DNA of 64,000 bases from NCBI GenBank assembly GCA_013146195.2, contig CM028380.1, positions 80,520,381 through 80,584,380 on the forward strand, given 5' to 3'. The notes under the pieces are model-generated. The model was not told where the DNA came from. It worked only from the letters and a program-made list of their open reading frames with translations, and ran no database searches. This DNA is from Codonopsis lanceolata. Taxonomy: Eukaryota > Streptophyta > Magnoliopsida > Asterales > Campanulaceae. Position numbers and translations under genes: made by a program. Position 1 is the first letter of the stretch. Each line of letters starts with the position of its first letter. Shown in pieces: positions 33,677 to 45,240 of this stretch.

Positions 33677-34220
33677 TTGCAGGGCAGAAAAAATTCAAGT
33701 TTGTTCGAAGACATTCATTATACAGAGTTTTTGAATAGTATAAAGTCTTCGGGGTTGTCAGACCATGAATTGACACTTAAAATTAGTGTTCCAGTAATGC
33801 TATTAAGAAATATTGACCATGCTGCAGGGTTGTGCAATGAAACAAGACTAATTGTCATAAATTTTGAGGATCACATTGTTTAAACACAAATTTTGAAAAA
33901 AACAATGTTGGAGAAAATATTTTTATCCCAAGATTGTCATTAACTCTATCCGATGTAAAATTGTCTTTCAAGTTCAAGAGAAGACAATTAATTTACATTG
34001 ATGGTATCATATACAATGACAATTAACAAGTGCCAAAGTAATTAATTGCACGTAGGGATCTCTTTTTGAAAGAAAAAAACCAGTATTTAGCCATGGACAA
34101 TATATGTCGTAGTTTGTAGAGTAACAAATTATTTTGATTTGAAGATATTGATATGCAGTGAAGATGAAAAACCAACTAATAAGACAATTAATGTTGTGTA
34201 TAAGGAAATTTTTTAGAATC
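33677..34220 (+). pseudogene. Helitron PIF1-type helicase, C-terminal remnant
   Basis: The open part (33677-33883) reads SSGLSDHELTLKISVPVMLL, then RNIDHAAGLCNETRLIVINF, the late helicase block of plant Helitron RepHel proteins. Further pieces in broken frames follow: an FIPR-like segment with LTLSDVKLSFKFKRRQ (about 33925-33990), and near 34148-34218 KILICSEDEKPTNKTINVVY, then KEIF and a stop, the usual C-terminal end. Helitrons move by rolling-circle replication. The Rep nuclease region was not found upstream, where the sequence is AT-rich repeats, so this is a truncated, decayed copy. Confidence 0.75.
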
Positions 34221-34300
34221 TATAATGATTAGTGATATACTTATGTGTAATTGTTAATAAACCGATCCTCCTTATTTTTTAATGTACAATTTAATTGACG

Positions 34301-34330
34301 TGCGTTTAACGCATGAGTTAAAAATACTAG
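34301..34330 (+). mobile_element. Helitron 3' terminus (hairpin plus CTAG)
   Basis: A perfect stem TGCGTT/AACGCA (34301-34313) is followed 14 nt later by CTAG (34327-34330) and then T. A short hairpin before a CTRR end inserted in an A/T context is the Helitron 3' signature. It lies about 110 bp after the helicase stop, in the expected order. Confidence 0.75.
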
Positions 34331-35790
34331 TTCTATGTAATAAAAGTGGTAGGTCATGTATTGAAAATATAAATTTTATTATATACTAATTAATTACATG
34401 TGTCATAATCAAACAAATACTACCTTAAAATGAGAAAGTCAAATACTTCTTTGGAATTTGAAAACAAAATACTACCTTGAAATATGAACAAACTTCTAAT
34501 GATTTGAAAAACTGTAACAAACTTAAACAATCGGCTTCAGCTAACATATATTATAAAAATATTATACTTTTAATTTTATGTAAAAGCAAGATAGTTTCTA
34601 CAAAAGTGTGTTTATTCAAATATTATAAACAAAAAAATAAAATAAAAAATCATTATTTAATTTCAACCCGATTATTTCGGTCAAACAAAAAAAACCTTAA
34701 GTTCCAGCAAATCCAACCTAGATTTTTTGTAAAAATATTGCTATTTGTTTTGTTTTTAATGCGCAATCCCTCAAATTAAATCATTTTTGTATTTTAAAAA
34801 ATCGACTAATATTTTATTGTAATTATTTTTACCAACTAACCAGTAAAAAGTTTAGACATCACATTGTAGGAGCTACATTTTGAATGTAAGTAATGTTAGA
34901 AACACAACGTCTTTATCCAAAGAATGTCATTGTCTCCATCAATAAAAACGATAAAATCACATCTGAATGACAAGAAAATCACAAAATGAAAAAAAAAAAC
35001 ACTTGATCATGAAAATATAATTTATATCGAAATATGACTTAACGAACATAAATCTTCATCACAATTGTAGAGACAACTTATTAATATATTTGAAACTAAA
35101 TTACACATCTAATGAAATGGATAAAAATATAAAAGTAATGCATTGACAAATCTATAAGCATAAATAGACAAAAAAAATTTCATTTCCATTGGACCCTAAT
35201 TTAATATAACAAAATATTTCTACACCACCAGGATCTTAATTTTATTGTCCATTTTACATGTAAATAAATCGAGATAATTTTTTTATAATATTTTATACGT
35301 TAAAAAATTGTGGTCTTAAAGAAGATAGAAGATGTTGAACTTAAAAAACCGGCTTCAGTCAACATGTATTCTAAAAATCTTATAGTTTTACTTTTATCTA
35401 AAAACAAGATAGTCATTACAAATGTGTATTTATTAAAATATTAGAAACATATTTTTTTTAACAAACTATAATTTCAACCCGAGCATATAGGTTAATGCAA
35501 TAGCGATTAACAAAAGTTAAGGACAATCATTGTCGCATGTAGGACACATCCTGAGTATGGTCTGAGAAAATCACGATTTTTAGGTTAAGAAATCGTTCAT
35601 ATTGATTGATATGAGATAAAGAAGGAAAATCAACAAAATAACACAACAAATGTTGTGTATAAGGAATTCAGAGTTTATCATATTACCGATACAATGATGT
35701 ATTTCTATTTAAGTAGTTACAATTTATTCTTTTAATTTTATTTGTTGTCTTTGTTTTGCTTGAATAAATTTAATTAAAAAGATATATGTC

Positions 35791-35820
35791 TGTGCGTTTA
35801 ACGCACGAGTGTAAAACTAG
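35791..35820 (+). mobile_element. Second Helitron 3' terminus of the same family
   Basis: The stem GTGCGTT/AACGCAC (35792-35806) with CTAG at 35817-35820 matches the end at 34301-34330. Upstream, 35650-35700 retains a short piece (NVVYKE-like) of the same helicase tail, and about 35335-35490 resembles 34500-34680. A second derivative therefore seems to lie between 34.33 and 35.82 kb. Confidence 0.65.
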
Positions 35821-37129
35821 TTAAAAATAAATACAAAACATTCTTAAGTTACTCTAAGCTACTCAACCAAAAAACTTGTTTCAACGGTTGCACAAACTCC
35901 AATAACTTTACATACCTCACCATCTTTATCTTAATTAAATTATATCTTTATATCTTATTCATATAAATAAATAATTTTGTTTATGCAATATAAATTTTAT
36001 ATTGCATAAATTACTAAGTTCAAAATTAAATTATTTTTTAATAAAAATATTTTTCAAATATTAATATTCATTATTAAATATTAATACTAAATAATTTGCG
36101 TTAATTCAATGTTATTATAATTAATTTTATATTACATATATTAATTACTGATTGTTAATTATGAAATTTATCAATTAAATTAATATTGTTAACTACATAA
36201 CTAAAATTAGTTATTAAATATCTTAATATGAATTGAAAATGCCAAATTTGGAGAGAGGAGAGGGGGAGGAGAGTGGAGGAAAATTCCAAAGTTTGTAGAA
36301 ATTTGAGTTGATGTCCAAATAAAGTAAACCAAATCTCTATTTATAGATAAAATTGTGTATTGCTCTAAAAAATTTAAAAAAAATAATATTTTTTGAGGTG
36401 AAAAAAAAGTCAAAAGTTGTATAAAAAAGAAAAATCCCCGGGGCCTCCAGAATTGTGCCATGTGTAAAAGCAACGGAGTGCTTGTCGGCCACCTTATCAT
36501 CTTTTCCAAATTCATATGCCAAAACTGTGTCGTTTTGGCTCTTTTACAGTCAAAATGATGTCGTTTTGATGTCTTGGATCCCAAAGGCTAGTGTAGCATT
36601 TGACGCTCTTGAAATTCTCTTTTCTTAAATTAAATCCTCAATGCTACCCTTTGATTTCCCCATTGTGTGAAAGATACCGCCCAATGCTCCCAAATGATCT
36701 TCCATTGTACCGACTTTAACAGTGGCTATTTTGATTACTGTTTTGATACCAATTGGAAAGCTACACCTCAACTAGTATCACTAAGCTTAAATATAAACAA
36801 TTAAACTTAATTTGATACAAATTTTCAGGTATTTGATATAAACAACTAAGCTATGATGTCAATTAATAATACACACTATATAATATAAACACATTTCAAT
36901 ATGATCATTGAGTTTAATTGATTCTACAATTAAAAACAGTTGTTTGTGAAAATAATAAGAACAACTAAGTTCGCAAAAACAATTAGGATTGCTAAATAGG
37001 TTGAGTGCAACTGAAATAGATTGAAACAGTGATCTTAAGACAAATTATGATCTTATATTGTGTGTGTGATGTACTGTGATATTGATTGTAGCTAATAACA
37101 GTTTGGGGTTTGTTTGATTTATAAGAAAT
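35821..37129. other. AT-rich intergenic
   Basis: No gene is recognised. The minus-strand frame 36207-36584 is low-complexity. Around 36479-36575 there are 'tgtcgttttggct' and 'gatgtcgttttgatg' blocks that may be element ends. TTTGATACCAATTGGAAAG at about 36750 resembles a primer-binding-site and LTR junction, but no LTR was found. Confidence 0.4.
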
Positions 37130-37235
37130 GTAAAACAAATTTTTTTCCTTATATGGGGGCATGGAAGGGATTGAACATGAGACCTCACATTTTGTGAAAC
37201 CACATCTTTATCACTGGGCTAAACAATTGAGTTCA
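37130..37235 (-). mobile_element. Probable tRNA-derived SINE
   Basis: Read on the minus strand, TTTAGCCCAGTGATAAAG resembles an RNA polymerase III A box and, about 35 nt on, CATGTTCAATCCC resembles a B box (GGTTCGANTCC). The copy then runs into an A-rich tail (AAGGAAAAAAA). No cloverleaf beyond this is convincing, so a tRNA gene is unlikely. Confidence 0.45.
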
Positions 37236-38038
37236 TATACAAACACACAATTAATGTGACCGTAAGTAAAAAATAAGGCTTAAATCACAAATTGGTCACC
37301 CTACTTTCCAGCTTTTTGCAATATGATCACTCTACTATTTTTTTTTCAATTTAGTGACTATACTTGGCAAATCAAGTCAATAAGGTCACTGAGGTTTATT
37401 TCCGTTAGTTAGATGGACGGAACTGTATGAATTGACCAAAATGCCCTTACTAATGTTAAGGGTTTTTAGTTTAAAATGTTAATAGTTAATGGGTTAAACT
37501 AAACAATTAAATTATTAATATTTATTTTATATTCCCAATATATATATATATATATATATATCCCTAATCGTAGACCTCCAGCCTTCACGCACATCAGCGG
37601 CCAGTGGCTTCCTTCCTGCTCCATCTCCGGCCAAATCCACCCCTGCTTCATTGCCGACCCCTCCTCATCTGCTATCATCTCCAGCCAGTTTCTCAATCAT
37701 CTCTCATCTCTTCATCTCCCATCTCTCTCTTCTTCGCCTATAACCCCGGATCCTGACAAATCTCGGTTCCTAAGCTCTCGCCATCACCGCACGAACCCAA
37801 CTCTGCCATCCACCATAACAGCCGGCGGAAACCCATTGACCAAAATCGGCAGAAACTCATTGGTAGACACATCCCGATTTCACCCTAATTCGATACAATT
37901 TTGAAGAACTCTTCAATGGCGGCGTAAGCGAGATGTCGATCGGCGAAAGGTAACCCAAGCTCGATCGGTGGTCGGAGAGATGGAAACCTTATTTATCCGA
38001 GCAATCTTGCTACCCCATTTCTACCTTATTTATCCCCT

Positions 38039-38071
<33 letters not shown>

Positions 38072-38082
38072 AGGAAAAAAAC

Positions 38083-38141
38083 AGATCTTGAAATCGTTGC
38101 AGATCTTGAAATCGTTGCAGATCTTGAAATCGTTGCAGATC
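38083..38141. repeat. 18-bp tandem repeat, three copies plus a partial
   Basis: CAGATCTTGAAATCGTTG occurs three times in perfect tandem and then as a partial CAGATCTTGG. It directly abuts the captured kinase segment. Confidence 0.9.
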
Positions 38142-38643
38142 TTGGCTAACCCAAAATCGGCAATCTTGAGATGGTTAACAATATTTCCGGGTTTAGTTAC
38201 AGTCGGAAAGACAAGGATATTGGCGAGTTTGAGATCACAAAGTGCACATATCCTTCTTCATGAATATGGTCGATACCCATTAGTAACATATACGCGTACC
38301 AACTAACTTTTGATTCTTCGGGAAATCCTTTATGGCCTCGTCGAGCATTGATAAGATCAGCTAGGGTACCTCCAGGAGCATACTCAAGTAGAAGATTGTA
38401 GACTTGTTTACCATTTTCTACACTAAAATCATCACCAAAGCAACGAACAATTTCGGACGACCACGCAACTCGTATAAGAACTTACCTTCCTCGACAAGAG
38501 AAGACGAACGCTCCCTAATCGCGCTCTTCACTGCTACACATGAAACTTGATCAGTAGATAATGAAAGGGTGGTGTCGACAATGGCGGGTGATGCAAGGAA
38601 AACGGTGCCATAAGAACCTATGCCGAGTACTTTGCTTTTAAGG
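38142..38643 (-). pseudogene. MAPKKK-like protein kinase fragment captured in Pack-MULE
   Basis: On the minus strand the segment reads KVLGIGSYGTVFLASPAI (Gly loop), then CVAVKSA (catalytic Lys). After a frame change come CFGDDFSVENGKQVYNLLLE, YAPGGTLADLI and HIHEEGYVH. The catalytic HCDLK loop is disrupted by another frame change, and KIADFGLA lies at the end near 38142-38170. The wording EYAPGGTLADLI and GYVHCDLK-type context is typical of plant MAPKKK17-21-like kinases. It stops at the DFG motif, so the activation segment and C-lobe are absent. It is a decayed capture, not a working kinase. Confidence 0.7.
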
Positions 38644-38842
38644 AAAACAGATCTTTTAAGTGGGGGTATTTTCGGGTTTTTATATTTTAAAAAAGTTTTC
38701 CATCCAAAAAATTGGATGGAGTGATGAACGTGAAAATAAAGCCAAGTATAATGATGAAATAGAAAAAAAAAATAGTAGAGTGATCATATTGCAAAAAGCT
38801 GGAAAGTAGGGTGACCAATTTGTGATTTAAGCCAAAAAATAA

Positions 38843-40545
38843 AGAGTTTGGGTTATAGAAACTTGGCAAAAGGATTTTAAGATGGTTTGAATCCCTTATC
38901 CTTTTTCCATCTCTCATAGCTGGCTATTGTAACACAATAATCCACTATATTTTTTCACAATTTGGTTGACCAAAATTGTTCTTATAATGTTAATTTTTTA
39001 TTTTATAACATGATTCTAGCCATAAGTTTTTTTTGATTAAACATTTTTTTAAAGAGCATAATAATTATGTTCTTCACGTGGACGGTAATCAAATATCATT
39101 TGATATTTTTTGAATTATAAAATTATGTAAGAAGGTAATTAGGAAAGCAACATTGTTAGTCAACTTAATATAAACAAGTAATCAAGGGGTAATTTAGTCT
39201 GAACATGTGCTTATTTTATGTAATAATTGGTAATGTAGTGAATAGATAAAAAATGTAGTAAAAATAACATCTCCCTTATTATTATATATTATTATTATTA
39301 TTGTTGTTGTTGTTGTTGTTGTTGTTATTATTATTATAACTACTACTACTAATCTTATCGTATTACCACAATTTCATTAAAAGTGTAAATGTTAGCTTTT
39401 TGAATTTTTAGTGTATAAAGATTAACTTCAATTTTTATGAATTAAATAGTTGTTTTGGGAATATCCCGGAATGAATTTTTCATATAGACTTTTACTACTC
39501 CCTCCGTTTTCAAAATATTGTCTATTTTGACCCGGTTCACCGTTTAAGAAAAAATAATTGACTGTATTATAAAGGATTAAATAATTATTTGGTCTCTGAA
39601 CTATCCCAATACTATGCTTTTGGTCTATGTACTTTTTTTGAAATGTGTTTGGTCCCTCAATTTGATTTTTTGGTCAATTCCCCCTTCCTACCATTATCGT
39701 TACTAAAAAAATTAACATTGACTAACTTTTCAAAATGTCCAAACTATAAGGAGTTAACGTGTCAATTGAAAAATTAAACATTCAAAAATCAAGGATGGCA
39801 CTGTCAAATTGAAACCCAGCTCCATCGCTCTTGCCTTCATACGTTTGAGTTCTCAATCCCTCTTGCAAGTACTTATGATGATTAAAACATTGAAGAGTTG
39901 ACTTGCAAGGTTAAAAGGATAATTGAAGAATACTGAATTAGTCCACACCAGAAGTAATTGTTTATCATTGAAGGTATGACTTATTTGGTTGTTCAACAGC
40001 TCAAGTTGAAACATATGCTGTTGTTTCTCCGAACATCCCTTGTATTGGTCATTTCGTCATGACATTAGGTGATCTCGGAGGATTTTTGTATTGGTCAATG
40101 AAACTTGCTCTAAGAAACCTGAAATGTCAACCTGCACTTGCTTCTTAGTGTCATCAAAGTACTCCATATTATATGTGGTTGCTTCCTTGTATCCATTACA
40201 TGTCAATTTTCTCTTTTGATTGTATCCAAATTGGTGACTAGAATGTGAGCTACACCGCGTTATTTGGATCTTTTGACTATGAAGTTTCTTTCTAGTATAA
40301 ATATCAAAATAAAAAATTAAAGAAAATAAGTAAGCTATGAGTTTTTCGTATGCAATGGTCCATGGACAAGGGTGAGGTAAGGTCAAGTCATCTCTGTACC
40401 TCCAAGACAACTAGGTACATTAATTGATAATTGTTCTTACAAAATATACTTTTTAAAATTTGATGATACTCCATATAACAACTTATATTGCATTTGTAAT
40501 GTAATATCTCTGACTAATCATTTAATGGTGAATTCATTCGATTCA
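38843..40545. other. Intergenic before the tandem receptor-kinase pair
   Basis: A GTT/ATT trinucleotide tract lies at about 39286-39340 and a fragment of the CTCCCTCCGT MITE family at 39492-39570. The stretch 39585-39720 (ttggtctctgaactatcc..., ccttcctaccattatcgtt) resembles the element-end-like sequence near 10320-10520. A minus-strand 117-codon frame at 40057-40410 has normal composition (for example NMEYFDDTKKQVQVDISGFL) but no family I recognise. Confidence 0.4.
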
Positions 40546-40909
40546 AGCTCAATGATGCACAACTTTTTCATTCAATAATGCTTTCGGATGATCCCCAACA
40601 GCCTCCTAATTTATGACTACCTAGTTTTCGTACACACATGTACAATCAATAACTGCGGAGCACTTTGAACTACAATTTCAATATCAGGCCTTCGGTCGAA
40701 GTATATGAATTGCTATAAATGGCAACAGATGCTCTATTAACAAGTTATAAGACATACAAAAATCAAGATACGTGTCAGGTCACTCTCCTTCGCTAGACTT
40801 GGTGAAATTTTTGCTTGATGAAGAATGAGCATCAAACATTTTCCTATGGTGTTGTTCACTGTACGTTTAGGATTGGAAAATCAAGATAATGAATACAGAT
40901 TTTCTATTT

Positions 40910-43900
40910 CTATCTAGCCTGCTGTAATGTAACTGTTTTGTTGCTCGTGGAATGTGTCCGGAGCATGCTTGATGAACTTTCGGGTCCAAATTTACTGCTT
41001 TCATGATAAAAACCAGGCTGTTCAGGTTCAGGCAATTTACCCCCATTACTCAACATCATAACCACCAAAGACATGCTTGGCCTATCTTCTGGACTCTGTT
41101 GTACACATAATAAGCCCACATGGATTAATCTTAGCACTTCAAACGTATCAGCCGAGTCGCTTATAGATGAATCAACCAGTTCCAGTGACCTGCCTGCTCT
41201 ATAGAGTCTCCATGCCTGAAGAAAAAAATAAGAAAACAGAAATCACAGATATGATTACTGTTTTGACATACGAGTATTTCTGAACATAGTGCTGATTTCT
41301 TATTAATATACTTACATGTCCAAGAAGGTTGTGGTTGTGGTCTTCGCTAAAGAATCCTCTGTTTTTCTTCCCACTTACAATTTCCAGCACCAGAACCCCG
41401 AAGCTGAAGACATCTGATTTTACTGAGAAAATCCCATCTCCTGCATACTCTGGAGACATGTACCCACTGCAGCAAGGTCTTAGATTAACAAACATATAAG
41501 TTAATAGACATGAACTGAATGAAACACAGTTTAGTGATTCTTACTATGTCCCAACCACTCTCATTGTATTTGCTTCAGTCTCGTTTCCTCCAAAGCTTCT
41601 TGCCATGCCAAAATCTGATATCTTTGCGTTCATGTCAAAATCAAGCAAAATATTGCCAGCTTTGAGGTCTCTATGGATAATTCTGAGCCTGGAATCTTGA
41701 TGAAGATAAAGAAGACCCCGAGCAATCCCATGGATAATGTGGAAGCGCTTCGACCAATTAAGTAGACTTTGTCTGGTTTCATCTGTATAAATTATTGTAG
41801 TTAGTTTGTGTTTCTGCAATTTGATGCTTGATCTAAAATTCTTATAAATGTATTATGTTGATGAAAGAGCTAACCGAATAGAAATGAGTCCAGGCTTTTG
41901 TTTGGCATGTATTCATAGACCAACATCTTTTCATTTCCTTGAATGCAGCAGCCTAGAAGCTTGACTAGATTTCGGTGCTGAAGCTTATTAACACAGATAA
42001 CTTCATTCTTGAATTCTTCAAGTCCTTGAGTGGACGTCTTGGAGAGCCGCTTCACTGCGATTTCTGGTCCCTCTTCCAGCACACCCTGAAATTTATTGTA
42101 TGCTGTAAGTTTCAAAATATCTTTCATTCAACTTTTGTAAATGCATATTTCATATTTGTTATTCTAGTGTGTGTTGAATGCTGCCAGGACATTTTATCAA
42201 TCTATATCCCAGTAATATGCTTCTTCAATACTAGTAAATCGCTGAAGAAAATTAATAAATTCCCTTCATAAATCACACTTTAACATACTTGCATAATGTA
42301 GTGAAATTTCAAGCAGTGATGCAAGATTAAGATTACTATCAATAATTTTTTTAGAATTTCACAAGGATAACTAAAATTTTATAATTTTTTTTGTCAACCT
42401 TTGGTCAAGTTGACCAAAAAAAGTGAAAAAACTTTTTTGGGCGGCTGGTTCGTTGGCATCTGCTCTATTACATCAAGGGTCAGATTTTGAGATAATTACC
42501 TTGTAAACTGGTCCATATCCGCCCTCACCAAGCTTATTCTGGATAGAAAAGTGGTTGGTAGCTGCAAGCAATGTGGCAAAACTAAACAATGGTAGGTCTA
42601 AGTCATTCTTCTGGCCATCATAGGAGTAAGCTTGTTTTGTGTCTTGCTGCTGCTCTTGCTCCAGCCTTATCAGTGCCACTGCATGGGTGTTCCAAATTAC
42701 TCAAATATTAACTCCATATAAACAGGATAAGGAGACCAGAATAATTGATATTTGATTCTGTCTAGAGAGGATACAAAAAAATAAAACTATTATGGAGTAA
42801 TTGAAAAACAAAGATGGGAATGGAGATGTGTACTTTCCTAAACAATAGTAGAATTAAATTTGAGTACCTTTTCGCCTGAGCTTCCTCCTCCTGAAAGCAC
42901 ACAATAGGCATAGGCCTAGTATTAAGGTTACGGTTGTCATTATTGGGATGACTATGATCCTTACTCTTCGCCTTCTTCTGGATCTTCTATCTTTCGCTGT
43001 AAATCAGAAATTGAACATAGTTTAGAGCAACTGATTGTAAAATAGCAGCAGGCTTTCTCTATTGGATATTCCGAGTACAAACAACATTAATACATACCTA
43101 ATTCTGAGGCGGCCATTCTGATGTAAATATCTTGCCCATTTTCTGAAAATGATCTCATATCAATCAGTTCCCGAAACCAAAGCAAGCATCCACTTCCCCC
43201 TCTACTGATATCCAAATTTGAATAAGCTGTACAAGAGCAGTTTCTCTTGCACATCGTCTCGCATTCATCAAGGGTCATGGTCCAATTGAACCAAGAATTC
43301 CGCGTGTCTGGCAATTTCAACCCTGAATACTTCCGAAACCCTTCGCCACTTCCACAATCCAAAGCTACCATCCGAGTACACCCACTAGTCCAATCTGCTA
43401 CCCTCCATTGTTCTCCGTTTCTTGGTTCAAATCCCTCCATGCACCCACAGGGAGGGGAGTCGTTAATGTTGCAGCTCCCATAGGCCCCACATAAATTATA
43501 ACGGACACAGTTGTCAACAATTGGAGACGAAAAAATAAACCAATCCTGGAGACGGTCATTCCAATTCCAGCGGTCCATGTTGCCATTCACACCCAGCTGC
43601 ATCTTTGATAAAACTGAATTATTAATAAGGTCAAATTTGTAATATATTTCTTCCTGATTGAAAACAAACTCAAATGTAAAAATTGGGTTTGGTCTCAAAC
43701 TGACCAGGCCGGTAAACCCAACACCATTCCAAGATCCAAGCCTATTTAGTGTTTCTGAACCTACCCTCTCGTATACTTGTGGATATCCATTATAATCCAT
43801 ATAAACTGAATACTCCCCAGGGGAAGGATCATCTGCACTCTTCCATGATGTGAAGTACGTGTCGATACCCCTTACCAAGTCCCTGCCAAATTTCATTGCT

Positions 43901-44377
43901 GGCATAAATGTATCTCCAGGGTAATCGAAACTTTGCCAAATGAAACTCTCTGGGTCCCCGTCAGTTTCATCTCTGATGACAAGATTTCCAGTATCAAGAA
44001 GTCGTGCTACGGGATTCCTCGCTGATCCCGATGAGTTTGATGATAACCAAATCACACCATTGCTGCCATTGCGAAGCTGTAGAATCCCGCCATTACTGAG
44101 TTGTAGCGCACCAGAAGTGTTTGTCAACGGAGTCTCTCTGTTGGCAACCCAAATTACTCTACCAGTTGCCACATTCCTGTACCGTATCGCCAAATATTGA
44201 TTCTGTGAAGAATTATTGATTGTAAAAAATCCTAGTTCGAAGGTTTCATTAGCTGAAACAATGGTGTCACCTTCTCCTAATGGTTTCGTTTGCAGATATG
44301 GTATCGATTGCATCACAAATTGTGAGTAAAGAGAAAAATGCACAAGAGTAAAACAAGATTTCGGTAAGGATTGCCAT
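40910..44377 (-). pseudogene. G-type lectin S-receptor-like Ser/Thr kinase, copy 2, frameshifted after the signal peptide
   Basis: Exons are 44377-43098, 42996-42868, 42678-42500, 42085-41875, 41782-41545, 41466-41316 and 41215-40910. The original start, by comparison with copy 3, is 44377 (MAILTEILFYSCAFFSLL, a good signal peptide). Compared with copy 3 one base is inserted near 44276-44280 (ATTAGGAGAAG against ATTAGAGAAG), and translation stops at 44269-44267 after 36 residues. The rest is open: B-lectin, S-locus glycoprotein, EGF-like, PAN (CKRNCSCTAYSN), membrane helix, kinase with GEGGYGPVY, EIAVKRLS, HRDLKAGN, SDFGMARS, and the usual QAR C-terminal end. An in-frame ATG at 44343 would bypass the shift but would lose the signal peptide. 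A base-call error must be excluded. Confidence 0.88.
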
Positions 44378-45240
44378 TGGTGTTCCGGATCTTGTCTTGC
44401 TCAATTAGTATACCTCATTTTATCTCCCTTAAAAGTAGGTATACTAATTGACTTGGGTTTTCAGCCAAAAACTTGACTCAATTTGTGGTGATGGGTATTC
44501 AGTATTCTATTATCTGGTGGGACGAAAACTACACAGTGTTTGGTACTATTCAAATTAGTGCGTAGTTAATTGACTTGTAGACATCTTTCTAGAATGATTA
44601 TTATGTCAGCTTTTGATCTGCTCAACAATGGCTGCTCTTTTAAATCTTTTTCTACAGAACAAACTCAAGTTGGTTTCACATTTAAAGTTTAATCGTTCGT
44701 GGAGTTAATAGACAGAAGGATTCTTGTTGCATATATTGATTTGGTCCAACTTTCATCGGCATACTTTCCTTGGCCTGCAGGTCCTGCACTGCTATCAACA
44801 TTATGTTACGGTTTCGAGTTGATGGCTTTGGTTTATTACGAGTATCACACCTGAAGATTTGATTCAAGCTCAATGATGCAAAACTTTTTCGTTCAAGCTG
44901 TTCTTCAATAGTGCTTTTGGATGATCCCCAACAGGCTCCTAATTTATGACCACCTAGTTTTCTTCCGCACACATGTACAACCAATAACTGCAGGGAGCAT
45001 GTTACACAACAATTCAAAATCGGGCCTTCGGTCCAAGTATATGAATTGCCATAAATGGCAACAGATTTTCTATTTACAAGTTATAAGACATACAAAAATC
45101 AAGATATCGTGTCAGGTCACTCTCATTCACTAGACTTGGTGAAATTTTTACTTGATGAAGAATGAGCATTAACCATTTTCCTCTGGTGTTGTTCACTGTA
45201 CGTTTAGGGAAGGAAGATCAATATAATGAATACAGAGTTT
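44378..45240. other. Spacer between copies 2 and 3
   Basis: This holds the upstream region of copy 2 and the 3' flank of copy 3. It resembles the equivalent flanks 40546-40909 and 49213-49563. A TGAGCAAGACAAGATCCGGA leader-like stretch precedes the copy 2 start. No other gene is seen. Confidence 0.5.

Larger units (their letters stand above)
37277..38833. mobile_element. Pack-MULE with captured MAPKKK-like kinase fragment
   Basis: The element is 1557 bp with a perfect 9-bp duplication AAAAAATAA (37268-37276 and 38834-38842). Its ends, GGCTTAAATCACAAATTGGT at left and the exact inverted form at right, extend through CACCCTACTTTCCAGC and TTTTTGCAATATGATCAC with near identity. It is the same family as 4933-6292 and 50795-51573. 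Inside are an unidentified CT/CA-rich leader-like region (37560-38080), an 18-bp unit CAGATCTTGAAATCGTTG repeated three times (38083-38137), and the kinase fragment. Confidence 0.88.

Noticed and set aside
37130..37235. tRNA gene
   Set aside because: There are A- and B-box-like sequences, but no foldable cloverleaf or acceptor stem and an A-rich tail. A SINE is the better reading.
43940..44200. Plus-strand frames antisense to receptor-kinase exon 1 (also 48776-49033, 43247-43483, 48077-48319)
   Set aside because: They mirror the coding exon in equivalent places in both copies; the openness follows from the sense codons.
44310..44343. ATG at 44343 as the true start of receptor-kinase copy 2
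   Set aside because: The residues it adds are the signal-peptide region read out of frame. Comparison with copy 3 puts the original start at 44377.
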